In this document: piece by piece, positions 11,887-25,300 of the stretch
How positions within the stretch are numbered: position 1 is the stretch's first letter
Layout of the letters: each line of letters opens with the position of its first letter
NCBI RefSeq assembly: GCF_021869535.1
Contig: NW_026262712.1
Location: 47,102,884-47,166,883, forward strand
Direction of reading: 5' to 3'
DNA length: 64,000 nt
DNA from: Mytilus californianus
Lineage: Eukaryota > Mollusca > Bivalvia > Mytilida > Mytilidae
Made by a program: the position numbers and the translations under genes
Notes under the pieces: model-generated
What the model was told of the DNA's origin: nothing
Databases searched by the model: none
Seen by the model: only the letters and a program-made list of their open reading frames with translations

Positions 11887-12387
11887 TCTTTTGTTAGGTC
11901 ATACACTAGAAACCATTTTGAACCCACTTTTCGACCTACGTTTGCTATAAATTTTCAATAAAAAGTCATATTAAGATAGACCTCGTTCGTCAAATTTCCG
12001 AGAGTTTCACCCGGATTACAAAAAATGCAGTGTTTTGATTTTTTTCTAAAGGCTCGACAACCACGAAAGGCAAAATAAAATAGTTGATATCATTAAGAAG
12101 CGGATAACTTATTCTAGATCATGAATCTGGTATAATTTCAGAATTTTCTACGATTTTCCAAAATTTTAGTTTGGCATTTCATTATTCTGTCAAAACGCGT
12201 CTTTCAATCTGGCAGTGTAGTACGAATTTTCAAAATGTTGAAAAGTAGACAAGAACAAAATGTCAAAATGAGATATCATTTTAAATAAGGAATATTTTGT
12301 TACAGTTTGGTGTAAATCTTATTGGTATATTGTAAATGATTTTCTTTCGAAACATGCTGAAAATTTTAAGTAGTGCATAAAAAATAC

Positions 12388-12582
12388 ACCAGGCCGTTAG
12401 TTTTCTCGTTTGAATTGTTTTACATTTGTCATTTCGGGACCTTTTATAGCTGACTAAGCGGTATGGGCTTTGCTCATTCTTGAAGGCCGTACGTTGACCT
12501 ATAGTTGTTAATTTCTGTGTCATTTGGTCTCCTGTGGAGAGTTGTCTCATTGGCAATCATACCACATCTTCTTATTTGTATA
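12388..12582 (+). repeat. Short interspersed repeat family A, copy 2
   Basis: Landmarks TTTATAGCTGACTAAGCGGT, GAAGGCCGTACG, CTCATTGGCAATCATACCAC. It uses the variant middle GTGTCATTTGGTCTCCTGTG instead of the CACTTCATTTGAACTTTGATG middle of copies 4 and 8, so at least two subfamilies are present. Confidence 0.85.
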
Positions 12583-12589
12583 CCCTCAC

Positions 12590-13628
12590 GCTATATTCTG
12601 GTAAAGGTTATAAGAAACTACTTGAACTAGACATGTAAATGAAATACAATTCAAAAACTTAACCTTTGTTCTAACATCCTGTTGATTTTATGAAAATGGT
12701 AATGAAAATAAAATTTCTATGATTTTTCAAAAACACATGTTTATAGTTTAAATTAACCTATCATCAATTTCTAATTTATTCATCTATTCCTAAATAGTCA
12801 TAATTTATTCGTTAATATATATCAAGGAATTGTATATTTAAAAGGAGTGGAGACGCGACCGACTTCAAAGAAAATTATATTATACATCTCTGTTGCCGGC
12901 GATGCGTTAATGAGCCTCCTCATGTTGTTTTTTATTATGTGATTATCGTTTTTGTAGTGATTATTTGATTACTAGACCAATTATTTCATGATTATTTGAT
13001 TATCTAGGACTGTATTTTTGATTAATTGATTACCGAGTTAAAAAAAATAAAAAATGTAAATAGCAAAAAAATTAATTTTGGCTTGAATAAGTCATTTTTT
13101 TCTCGCCTCGCTCCGCTGGGCTAAATTGTTAAGATTTATATCCTAAGTTTGAACGCGTTCGTTCATCAACCTAACTAAAATTCATATCTATATTAACTCG
13201 AGTGCTCGTACATATAAGTATAATTAAATCAGAGATATATATTTTAATTAGCATGATTGGTTCGTCTTTTTATCTGAAGTTTATTTACTAGCTTCTTTAA
13301 TAAAGGATTTGAACAAAGCGCTGAAATTGAATGAAGATGTGGTAAATCTCAATGAGACCATAACAGGCATACAAAAATAAAGTTCTCTGAAGTCACAAAC
13401 AACTTCACTTACTTGAAGATTTTTTCCATTACCTATTCATATTGTATTAATTGTGTGCAATCCATGTAATTTAGAAACGATCCGGTTAAACTTATCAATC
13501 CTTTAAATAAACCTTTTCTAAATGTCACCAATTCAGCACTGTAATTAGATCTTTGAATATTGTTTTTATTGGTATACATATTGATTTTGTTATCAGTATA
13601 TTAAAACCATACTGAAAATTATTGTTAT
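12590..13628. other. AT-rich non-coding DNA with TGATTAyTTGATTA clusters
   Basis: No gene seen. Between 12938 and 13036 the motif TGATTA(T/C)TTGATTA and variants recur about five times. A similar cluster lies at 15540-15655. Confidence 0.45.
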
Positions 13629-13926
13629 ATAAATAAGAAGATCTGGTATGATTGCCAATGAGACAACTCTCCATCCAAGTCACAATGTATAAAACGTTAA
13701 CAATTATATGTCTTCAACACGGATCCTTAGCTCACACCGAACAGCAAGCTATAAAGGGCCCCAAAATAATAGTGTAAAACAATTCAAACAGGAAAACCAA
13801 CGGTCTAATCTATACAAAAAACGAGAAACAAGAAACACCTATGAACCACACCAACAAACGACAACAACTGAACAATAGGCTCCTGACTTAGGACAGGTGC
13901 ATAAAAATGCAGCGGGTTTAAACGCT
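13629..13926 (-). repeat. Short interspersed repeat family A, copy 3
   Basis: Reverse-complement copy starting at GGTATGATTGCCAATGAGAC and ending with GGCTCCTGACTTAGGACAGG and the GCGGGTTTAAACG segment. It therefore includes the CATGTTTAACCCCGCC / CCCAAGTCAGGAGCC module shared with the retroelement tail at 10385-10435. Confidence 0.85.
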
Positions 13927-14299
13927 TTAAAAGGCATGCAATTAACGGTACTACAATCATCCATTGGATGTTGGATGTGTACTGATTGATATTTTAGTCT
14001 TAGATACATGATTTTATTAATTAGTTGTTATTGGCTTTGAAAAAGTGGGACGAAAGATACCAGAGGGACAGTCAATGACAGTAAATAAAAATTTGAACTA
14101 GCTGTTAGTAACTGTGATTTCTCTTAGATCTGTACTTTGTGTCTTTTTTGTTGTTAGGGATGTATAAATACCTTGCCACGTCCGATCTGTGTTTTTGTTA
14201 GAAGTTTTTCTGCTTTGTATCGATTTGAGGAGTTAAGCCTTTTTATACTGATTTTTATAGTTTGTTCTTATGTTGTGCTGTAACACAACTGTTCCAGGT

Positions 14300-14636
14300 A
14301 AGGACGAGGGTTGAGCGCTCACAAACATGTTTAACCCCGCCACGTACTTTATGTGCCTGTCCCAAGTCAGGAGCCAGTAGTTCAGTGGTTGTCGTTGGTT
14401 CATGCCTGTCACATTTGTTTTTCGTAAATTGTTTTGTTAGAAATTAGGCCGTTATTTTTCTTAATTGAATTGTGTTATATTTTTCATGTCGGGGCCTTTT
14501 ATAGCCGACTATACGGTATGGGTTTTTCTCATTGTGGAAGGTCGTACGGTTACATATAATTGCTTTCATCCACTTCATTTGAACTTTGATGGATAGTTGT
14601 CTCATTGGCAATCATACCACATATCCTTATTTTTGT
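14300..14636 (+). repeat. Short interspersed repeat family A, copy 4 (most complete)
   Basis: Runs from the GAGGGTTGAGCGCTCACAAA / CATGTTTAACCCCGCC module through CCCAAGTCAGGAGCC, GTGGTTGTCGTTGGTTCATG, TTTTCATGTCGGGGCCTTTT, GGTATGGGTTTTTCTCATTG and CATTGGCAATCATACCACAT. A short frame at 14262-14447 lies on it and is not a gene. Confidence 0.85.
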
Positions 14637-14825
14637 TATAAAGAATAAAAGTATTGAAAAATGTTGAGGGGTTGGGTTTAAATTTTTATGTCTTTGGAAG
14701 GGAGTCTTGAATATTTTTCCTTCCTCAACATGATCTATCAAAGACGACAAATGATGGCCAAAGCTCCCCTGGCCTTTTGAATAGTCAGGCTAGAAACAAG
14801 ATATAAACTGACTTGGCTTGATATA

Positions 14826-15075
14826 TAGAAATAAGAAGATGTGGTATGAGTGCCAATGAGACAACTCTCCATCCAAGTCACAATGTGAAAAAAGTAAACC
14901 ATTATAGGTCAAAGTACGGCCTTCAACACGGAGCCTTGGCTCACACTGAACAGCAAGCTATAAAGGGCCCAAAAATGACTAGTGTAAAACAATTCAAACA
15001 GGAAAACCAAAGGTCTAATCTATATAAAACGAGAAACGAGAAACACTTAAGAACCACACATGTACTTGTATTAAA
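14826..15075 (-). repeat. Short interspersed repeat family A, copy 5
   Basis: Reverse-complement copy beginning AATAAGAAGATGTGGTATGA and closely similar to copy 3 in its middle (CACTGAACAGCAAGCTATAA, AACAATTCAAACAGGAAAAC). It lacks the distal CAGGAGCC module. The 87-residue frame on it is incidental. Confidence 0.85.
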
Positions 15076-15240
15076 TAAAGTAAACCCGTATAAATTCAAG
15101 TTAAATTAATATTAATTTTAAAACAACAAAAAAATATAAAAATGTAAAAAAAAAATGTTTTTAATATATGTTGAAAAAATAAATGTGTTTGTGATTGGCC
15201 ATGAAAAAAACATGTTATCTGGTCTGGGTAAACAAAATGA

Positions 15241-15540
15241 TTGACTTGGGGTGCATATCCCTGCCCCACCCCAGAGAATCAAATGGTTGCTCCATTAGGA
15301 ACAATAGAGCTCGAAAATGTTGCGGAGGAAGATCAGATACAATTATTCTGTATCGTAATTGTACACAACAATTTTCCACCAGCGAAAGGTGCAAACGATA
15401 TTGTTTCACCGAGGAGATGGATGAGGAAGAAAAAGAGCTTCCTCAAAAATTTCATAGAAGAAGTAAACGAGCAAGACATGCCAGAAAAGACTCAGATTTT
15501 ATTATCAACTGTTGAAGCTTTTTTTTGTAATTGTTATTAA
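15241..15540 (+). other. Unidentified ~100-codon reading frame
   Basis: An open frame with a plausible acceptor before it (CTGCCCCACCCCAG, ending at about 15279). It gives a lysine- and glutamate-rich C-terminal half containing PRRWMRKKKSFLKNFIEEVN. A second plus-strand frame (15195-15515) and a minus-strand frame overlap it, so openness alone is weak evidence. It sits beside a TGATTA-motif cluster and may be a relic of a transposon protein or pure chance. I recognise no domain. Confidence 0.2.
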
Positions 15541-17714
15541 ATGATTACCAAACTTTTAGTTTATGATTGTTTGATTACTAAAGAAAATCAATTACCAAAG
15601 CAAATATTTAATGATTATGTGATCATATTGGCAAACAAATGGTGATTATGTGATAACTAGGACCCCTCCTCTAAATGGGTGGCCTCGTTAATCTGATGGA
15701 TGAATGAAGGAAGAAATAACTTTAAAAAACAAGGATTTATATAGTAATTATTATACTCTATATAATACTATAAATCATTGATCAAACAAATATAGTTGTT
15801 GTAGCACAAAATGTATATGGTAGTACAAAAAAAAAAATGAAAGATCTTTGTCATACTTTGCCAAAATATAGTATATATTGTGATATGTTCGAAAACATAA
15901 TAAAAATGATTGCCACTGAGCTTATTTTCAAGTTACTGGTTGTGAAAAAAGTACACATTTTGTATGGATTGTATATATAGGTAAAAACATCATTATGTAA
16001 ATAGAAGGTAATCTAAATGATAGAATATCGGATGATATAACGCTTATATAATGCTTAGTTTTCCGAATAAAAAAATGGGACCACTATACGCCTGTCCCTG
16101 CTACAACATAAAATAAAGAAATTCCGGTAGTTTCCTTTATAAATAAATTTTACAATTCCAATTTCTGAGCAATCTCGTGAAAGTTCGTATTACCAAATTG
16201 CATTTCTGCATCGAAATTTGTTGACTTGATTAAAAATCTAGACCTATTGTGTTTGCTATTTTACAATCAACGACGGCGGAAGACACCACCATGTACGTAA
16301 TACTTGCCGACCGTGCAAGACCCTCATTGAAAGTCAAGGTCAATACACACACCTTATTAACAGTCCGTACTATAATAGGACTAGATTTTGAATCTGTAAT
16401 TCATATAATCTGGACAGACGATGACTACTTTTAAAATTCCCTGTTTATTAAAATTTTTTTTTGAATATTAGTAAGAAACAAAAGTTTCACTCGATCCCTT
16501 AGGGAAAATAGACCTTTAATGAAGTTGGCTATTCCTTCTATGTCCCTTTTTGTACCCGATGATAAAGCTCTGAACGTTTCTGCGTGTTTATACCATAGAC
16601 ATATATACGTGTATATATGTCTCTGTTTATACATCCCTGTTTAGGTTTTAAATTTTCGGATGAAGGTAAATCCAGAAAAGCGACACAGACGCACGAAATT
16701 TATAAGTGGTCTTTTCATTATTTTTAGGTGTTTGTTGTATACTTAAAATTGAACTGCCATTGAAGATTAATGATAGTAGGATGGCATGGGATAATTTTCA
16801 TTTCGAATCTATGATTTCAAAATGAAGCTGTTATCAAGGTGTCCGAAGTTTTAGGCAAATTCTTTAGAAATTTAAAGTTAAGAAATTGCACCGATTTCAC
16901 ATATTTTATCGTTGTTCTTCTATTCAAAGGCAGAGAGTCCTTCAAAACACAGAAAAAATCTCACCTCAATGCAAGCTCAAGACAGCCCCTTGCACCGGAT
17001 TGAGAGGAATTCTTTGCTAGATTTTTTTGTCCGTTTTTCAGGTCGAGTTCTAATCATTTGCTTTAGATAGCTGAATATTCAATTTTCAATTGGCCGTTTC
17101 AGAAACTAAAGGACTATGGGTAATCTCATTGTTCGTACCCAAAAATTAAAATAACGTCACGTCGTTGTAGGACGTTTTTAACTAATCACGACGTTTTGGT
17201 GTACACTTTTGCAAAAATATTTCCCAGAATGCATTAGATTCTGGAACGGCGAATTAGTTCTACTCTATCATCAGTGGTGACAGAGCTATATGTCCCAACA
17301 TAGTTTTTGAAAATGACAATATTTTAGGTTTTCGTTTATTCACTCGAGTATATGGTTCCATTATAAAAAAAACTTTAGGATCTACTTTACACCAGACGAG
17401 TTTGAATTTGACACATTTTACTTTTGTAGTAACAAAAGTTATGACCTTTTATAATCTATAAGATAACTAAAGAGCCGGGTTGGGCAAATTTCGCCTAAAT
17501 TTATTTCAGACATGACCTGTATATTTCAAACAGATTGCACCAGGGCCATTTTCAAAAAGTCTTTCAATCAATCTCCACGGACTTAAATTCATAGTATCAC
17601 AGTTCAATATGTGTACTTTAAGTTTTTACCAATTTTGTGACTAATTTCTAAACAGATCACCAAATTATAAACAACCGACATCAGATAAGCCTCACAAGTT
17701 ACAGTCAGTATATA
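15541..17714. other. Non-coding DNA with TGATTA cluster and one family C fragment
   Basis: The TGATTA-type motifs continue to about 15655. A family C fragment lies at 16652-16735 (GGATGAAGGTAAATCCAGAA). The short frame at 16249-16434 has no recognisable domain. Nothing else can be supported. Confidence 0.4.
16652..16735 (+). repeat. Dispersed repeat family C fragment
   Basis: Contains ATGAAGGTAAATCCAGAAAA, GACGCA and AATTTATAAGTGG followed by TTTTCATT, the signature of family C also found at 28936, 61352 and 61604. Confidence 0.7.
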
Positions 17715-17715
17715 A

Positions 17716-17778
17716 ATAAGAAGATGTGGTATGAGTGCCAGTGAGACAACTCTCCATCCAAGTCACAATGTATAAAAA
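17716..17778 (-). repeat. Family A fragment, copy 6
   Basis: Only the terminal segment is present (AAGAAGATGTGGTATGAGTG, CAACTCTCCATCCAAGTCAC, AATGTATAAAA), in reverse orientation. Confidence 0.8.
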
Positions 17779-18985
17779 TGTCTATATTTCACTTTATTAG
17801 ATAAACTCAGGCGTAGTAAGTGCTTTACAGGAGCATCACTAATACATTATGATTACAGATGACAGAATGAGTAGAAATTATCTAATATATAGAACTATAT
17901 AACTTTAAATGTTCAAAACGTAATATAAGATAGATAATCACACTACGGCGAATATATTATAACGTATCATTAACTGAAGCACTCTGACCGAAGATAGTCA
18001 AAAACCGCAATTTTGACAGATTTTGGCAAATTAGAAATAAATTGAGTAATTATCTACCCCAGGGGACCCCGCCCCAAAATGTACAAGAAAGACATCGCTA
18101 ACCGAAACCAACTTTCTGTTGGAAATAATGCTATGTATTGTCTTTCGGATACAACTTAATTAATTTTGGTAAGCGACGTCCTTTTGACAATTTGACCAAA
18201 ACATAAAAAAACGTAAAATTTGCATTTTTATTATATGGAAACATTTAACTCTGTGAAATAGTATCTTACATTTATAATATAGACTTTTGAATATTCAATT
18301 TCCAGTAGTTTTTGACAACTTTTAGATTATGACTCTGTGAGTGAAACAAGTGCAAGGGAAATGATCTTACCTCTTTGAGGTTTCATACTTCTACGGAATC
18401 GTTTGAATTTTTAGCATAGTAAGTCAGAAACATCGATACACAGAAATGCACCACGATTGAATTAACTTTAAGATTTTCACTCGTTCAGTTGAATTCTTAG
18501 AAGATCATTCAATATTTCACTCCAGTGTTGTAAACTACGGTAAATCAATCGAGTTTGAAATGACTTAATTCCCTTTTATGCAACGTTACAACAATGCATG
18601 TGAAAATAATCCACCAAAAATGATATAACTTGTAATTTCATGGTTGTAACATACAAAAGTGATTATATGAATTAAATGATTTTTTTGAAAATTTGATTGG
18701 GTGTAAAAGCGCGTTGACCGCAGTGGAATACATATTTCTACAAACAAATGGACCTAACTTTTGTGTACCATTATATATATAATATCGTAATGTGGCTGTT
18801 GTATTTAGATTTTTCTGTCGTCGCATGCCAAGCCTAAGGGTTCCATGCTACCCTTCCGAATTGTTTAAGCTTATCTGTCCAAAAGGGCAATTAGGGCTAT
18901 TACGCTCACTTCCCGTCTGTCAGCCCGTCTCGGGTAAATCTAACACATTTTCATTTATGGAAAATATGTTCTAATTGTCGACATC
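17779..18985. other. Non-coding DNA, no gene seen
   Basis: AT-rich sequence without a supported exon or repeat family. Short frames at 18638-18974 show no coding signal. Confidence 0.4.
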
Positions 18986-18989
18986 CCCG

Positions 18990-19196
18990 AATGAGATTAA
19001 TCACCGAATTTGTACTTGCACGAGCAACACGACGGGTGCCACATTCTTCTGCTTACCATTTAATTTCGGAGTACCTGAGATCACCCTCTGTTTCCGGCGC
19101 ATGAGTTCACTTCAAGTTCGTGTTGCTCCGTCTTTTTTTTCTATTTTGTGTTGTGTACACTGTAGTTTGTGTTTTCGTCGTCTTTTGGTTTTTGCC
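18990..19196 (+). repeat. Dispersed repeat family D, copy interrupted by a SINE
   Basis: Carries CGACGGGTGCCACATTCTTC, CTGCTTACC, GAGTACCTGAGATCACCC, TTCGTGTTGCTCCGTC and TTTGCCATG, the same order as the longer copy at 34797-35165. At about 19197 it is cut by the SINE. The following part of family D (GGCGTTGTCAGTTTG...) is absent. Confidence 0.75.
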
Positions 19197-19385
19197 ATGT
19201 TGGTGGAAGAAGCCGGAGTGCCTGGAGAAAACCACCAACCTTCGATAGGAAAACTGACAATCCTAGTCAATTAAGATTGGAGTCGAGTGCACCTGCACGA
19301 GCGGGATTCGAACAAACAACCTCAGTGTTGACTGGCTAGTGATTACAGTAGTAACTACTTAGACAACTCGGCCAACGAGGCGCCC
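19197..19385 (-). mobile_element. tRNA-derived SINE (Ser/Leu-type head)
   Basis: Read on the minus strand, a tRNA-like head contains an A box TGGCCGAGTTG (19364-19374) and a B box TGTTCGAATCC (about 19303-19313). Their spacing implies a long variable arm, as in tRNA-Ser or tRNA-Leu. It is followed by a central region GGTTGGTGGTTTTCTCCAGG / CACTCCGGCTTC (19201-19245). That central segment resembles the conserved core of the MetaSINE group as I remember it. It is not a functional tRNA because the acceptor stem does not close. It abuts satellite DNA at its 5' end. Confidence 0.8.
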
Positions 19386-22300
19386 CGGATAATGTGTATA
19401 TGATAACAAATGATTATAAAAGTCATAATCCAGATACCTAGTTTAAGGTCAATGCCAACATTAATCATAGAAATCATAGTCCAGCTACCCGGATAATGTG
19501 TATATGATAATAAATGATTATAAAAGTCATAATCCAGCTACCATGTTAAAGGTCAATGCCAACAAATGATCATATAAATCATAATCCAGCTAACCGGATA
19601 ATGTGTATATGATAACATATTATTATAAAAGTCATAATCCAGCTACCCGGATAAAGGTTAATGCCAACATATGATCATATAAACCATAATCCAGCTTTCC
19701 GGATAATGTGATATGATAACAAATTATTATAAAAGTCATAATCCAGCTACCCAGTTAAAGGTCAATGCCAACAAATGATCATAGAAATCATAATCAAGCT
19801 ACACGGATGAAGGTCAATGTCAACATATGATCATATAAATCATAATCCAGCTACCTGGATAATGGGTATATGATAACAAATGATTATTAAAGTCATAATC
19901 CAGCTACCCAGATAAAGGTCAATGCCAACATATGACCATATAAATCATAATCCAGCTACCCGGATAATGTGTATATGATAACAAATGATTATAAAGGTCA
20001 TAATCCAGCTACCCAGATAAAGGTCAAAGCCAACATATGATCATAGAAATCATAATCCAGCTACCCGGATAATGTGTATATGATTACAGATGATTATAAA
20101 ATTCATATTCCAGCTACCCAGTTAAAGGTGAATGCCAACATATGATCATAGAAATCATAATCCAGCTACCCGGAAAATGTGTATATGATAACATATTATT
20201 ATAAAAGTCATAATCCAGCTACCCAGATGAAGGTCAATGCCAACATATGGTCATATAAATCATTATTAAGCTCCCCGGATAAAGGTCAATGCCAACATAT
20301 GATCATAGAAATCATAATCCATCTACCCGGATAATGTGTATATGATAACAAATGATTATAAAGGTCATAATCTAGCTACCAAGATAAAGGTCAAAGCCAA
20401 CATATGATCATATAAATCATAATCCAGCTACCCGGATAATGTATATATGATAACATATTATTATAAAAGTCATAATCCAGCTACCAAGATAATGGGTTTA
20501 TGATAACAATTAATTATAAAAAAACATAATCCATGTACCCATATGAAGGTCAATGCCAACATATAATCACATAAATCATAATCCAGCTACCTGGATAAAG
20601 GTCAATGCCAACAAATTATCATATAATGATAATCCAGCTACCTGGATAATGTGCATATCATAACATATTATTATAAAAGTCATAATCAGGCTACCCAGAT
20701 AAAGGTCAATGCCAACATATGATCATAGAAATCATAGTCCAGCTACCCAGATAAAGGTCAATGTCAACATATGATCATATAAATCAGAATCCAGCTACCC
20801 GGACACTGTTTATATGATAACATAGTATTTTAAAAGTCATAATCCTGCTACCCAAATAAAGGTCAATGCAAACTTATGGTAATGGATATAGTAATCCAGC
20901 TACCCGAATAAAGGTCAATGCCAACATATCATCATATAAATCATAATCCAGTTACCCAGATAATCGGTTTATGATAACAAATAATTATAAAAATCATAAT
21001 CAAGGTATCCAGATAAAGGTCAATGCCAACATATGATCACATAAATCATAATCCAGTTACCTGGATAAAGGCCAATGCCAACAAATGATCATAGAAATCA
21101 TAATCCAACTACCCGGATAATGTGTATATGATTACATATTCTTATGAAAGTCATAATGCAGCTACTAAGATAACGGGTTTATGAGAACAAATGATTATAA
21201 AAATCATAATCCAGCTACACAGAAAAAGTTCAATGCCAGCATATGATTATAGAAATTATAATCCAGCTACCTAGATAATGGGTTTATGAAAACAATGATT
21301 TTAAAAATCATAATCCAGCTACCCAGTTAAAGGTCAATGTCAATATATGATCTTATAAATCATAATCCAGCTACCCGAATAATGTGTATATGATTACAAA
21401 TGATTATAAAAGTCATAATCCAGCAACCAAGTTAAAGGTCAATGTCAATATATGATCATATAAATCATTATCAAGCTACCCGAATAATGTGTATATGATT
21501 ACAAATGATTATAAAAGTCATAATCCAGCAACCAAGTTAAAGGTCAATGCCAATATATGATCACTGAAATCATTATCCAGCTACCCGGATAATATGTATA
21601 TGATAACAAATGATTATAAAAGTCATAACTCAGCTACCCAGTCAAAGGTCAATGCCAACAAAAGATCATATAAATCATAATTCAGCTACCCGGATAATGT
21701 GTTTATGATAACATATTATTATAAAAGTCATAATCCAGCTACCCAGATAAAGGTCAATGCAAACATATGGTCATAGAAATCATAATCAAGCTACCCGGAT
21801 AAAGGTCAATGCCAACATATTATCATATAAATCATAATCCAGCTACCCAGATAATGGGTTTATGATAACAAATAATTATAAAAGTCATAATCCAGCTTCC
21901 CAGATAAAGGTCAATGCCAACAAATGATCATAGAAGTAATAATCCAGCTACCCGGATAATGTGTATATGATAACATATTCTTATAAAATTCATAATCCAG
22001 CTACCCAGATAATGGTCAATGCCAACAAATGATCATAGAAATCATAATGCAGCTACCCAGATAATGGGTTTATGAGAACAAATGATTATTAAAATCATAA
22101 TTCACCTAACCAGTTAAAGGTCAATGCCAACATATGAACATATAAATCATAATCCAGCTACCCGGTTAATGTGTATATGATAACATATTATCATAAAATT
22201 CATAATCCAGCTACCCAGATAATGGTCAATGCCAACAAATGATCATATAAATCATAATCCAGCTACCCGGAAAAAAGGTTTATGAAAACAATGATTATAA

Positions 22301-25300
22301 AAATCAAAATCCAGCTACCCAGATAAAGGTCAATGCCATCATATGATCGTAGAAATCATAATGCAGCTACCCGGATAATGGGTTTATGAAAACAAATGAT
22401 TAAAAAATCATAATCCAGCTACCTAGATAAAGGTCAATGCCAACATATGATCATAGAAATCATAATCCAGCTACCCGGATAATGTGTATATGATAACATA
22501 TTATTATAAAATTCATAATCCAGCTACCCAGATAAAGGTCAATGCCAGCATATGATTATAGAAATCATAATTCAGCTACCTAGATAATGGGTTTATGAAA
22601 ACAATGATTTTAAAAATCATAATCCAGCTACACAGTTAAAGGTCAATGTCAATATATGATCATATAATCATAATCCAGCTACCCGAATAATGTGTATATG
22701 ATAACATATTATTATAAAAGTCATAATCCAGCTACCCAGATAAAGGTCAATGCAAAGTTATGGTCATAAAAATCATAATCAAGCTACCCGGATAAAGGTC
22801 AATGCCAACATATTATCATATAAATCATAATCCAGCTACCCAGATAATGGGTTTATGATAACAAATAATTATAGAATTCATAATCCAGCTAGCCGGATAA
22901 TGTGTATATGATAACAAATGATTATTGAAGTCATAATTCAGCTATCCGAATAAAAGTCAATGCCAACTGAACATATGATCATAGAAATCATAATCCAGCT
23001 ACCCGGATAATGTGTATATGATTACAAATGATTATAAAATTCATAATCCAGCTACCCAGTTAAAGGTTAATGCCAACATATGAACAAAGAAATCATAGAC
23101 CAGCTACCCGGATAATGTGTATATGATTACAAATGATTATTAAATTTATAATCCAGCTACCCAGTTAAAGGTCAATGCCAACATATGATCATAGAAATCA
23201 TAATCCAGCTACCCGGATAATGTGTATATGATAACATATTATTATAAAAATCATAATCCAGGTACCCAGATATAGGTCAATGGCAACATATGATCACATA
23301 AATCATAATCAAGCTATCTGGATAAAGGTCAATGCCAACAAATGATCATAGAAGTAATAATCCAGCTACCCGGATAATGTGTATATGATAACATATTCTT
23401 ATAAAAGTCATAATCCAGCTACCCAAATAATGGTCAATGCCAACAAATGATCATAGAAATCATAATGCAGCTACCAAGATAATGGGTTTATGAGAACAAA
23501 TGATTATTAAAATCATAATTCACCTAACCAGTTAAAGGTCAATGCCAACATATGAACATATAAATCATAATCCAGCTACCCGGTTAATGTGTATATGATA
23601 ACATATTATCATAAAAGTCATAATCCAGCTACCCAGATCAAATTCAATGCCAACATATGGTCATATAAATCATAATCTAGCTACCCAGTTAAAGGTCAAT
23701 GGCAACATATGATAAAAAAAATCATAATCCAGCTACCCGGATAATGTGTATATGATTACAAATGATTATAAAAGTCATAATCCAGCTACCCAGATAAAGG
23801 TCAATGCCAACATATGGTCATAGAAATCATTATTAAGCTACCCGGATAAAGGTCAATGCCTACATATGATCATAGAAATCATAATCCATCTACTCGGATA
23901 ATGTGTATATGATAACAAATGATTATAAAGGTCATAATCCAGCTACCCAGATAAAGGTCAAAGCCAACATATGATCATATAAATCATAATCCAGCTACCC
24001 GGATAATGTGTATATGATAACATATTATTATAAAAGTCATAATCCAGCTACCCAGATAATTGGTTTATGAGAACAAATGATTATAAAAATCATAATCCAG
24101 CTACCAAGATAATGGGTTTATGATAACAATTAATTATAAAAAACATAATCCAGGTACCCAGATAAAGGTCAATGCCAACATATGATCACATAAATCATAA
24201 TCCAGCTACCTGGATAAAGGTCAATGCCAACAAATTATCATATAATGATAATCCAGCTACCTGGATAATGTGCATATTATATTATATTATTATAAAAGTC
24301 ATAATCAGGCTACCCAGATAAAGGTCAATGCCAACATATGATCATAGAAATCATAATCCAGCTACCCGGATAATGGGTTTATGAAAACAAATGATTAAAA
24401 AATCATAATCCAGCTACCCAGATAAAGGTCAATGTCAACATATGATCATATAAATCATAATCCAGCTACCCGGATACTGTTTATATGATAACATAGTATT
24501 TTAAAAGTCATAATCCTGCTACCCAGATAAAGATAAGGGTTTATGATAACAATTGATTATAAAAAACATGATCACATAAATCATAATCCAGTTACCTGGA
24601 TAAAGGCCAATGCCAACAAATGATCATAGAAATCATAATCCAACTTCCCGGATAATGTGTATATGATTACATATTCTTATGAAAGTCATAATCCAGCTAC
24701 TAAGATAATGGGTTTATGAGAACAAATGATTATAAAAATCATAATCCAGCTACACAGAAAAAGGTCAATGCCAACATATGTTCATATAAATCATAATCCA
24801 GATACCCGGATAATGTGTTTATGATAACATATTATTATAAAAGTCATAATCCAGCTACCCAGATAAAGGTCAATGCAAACATATGACCATATAAATCATA
24901 ATGCAGCTACCCGGATAATGGGTTTATGATCACAAGTTATTAAAAAATCATAATCCAGCAACCTAGATAAAGGTCAATGCCAACATATGATCATAGAAAT
25001 CATAATCCAGCTACCCGGATAATGTGTAAATGATAACATATTATTATAAAAGTCATAATCCAGCTACCCTGATAAAGGTCAATGCCATCATGTGATTATA
25101 GAAATCATAATCCAGCTACCTAGATAATGGGTTTATGAAAACAATGACTTTAAAAATCATAATCTTGCTACCCAGTTCAAGGTCAATGTCAATATATGAT
25201 CATATAAATCATAATCCAGCTACCCGAATAATGTGTATATGATAACAAATAATTATAGAATTCATAATCCAGTTACCCAGTTAAAGGTCAATGCCAACAT

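Noticed and set aside
19290..19385. Functional tRNA-Ser/Leu gene
   Set aside because: Boxes A and B are present but the acceptor stem does not pair, and the sequence continues into a SINE core.
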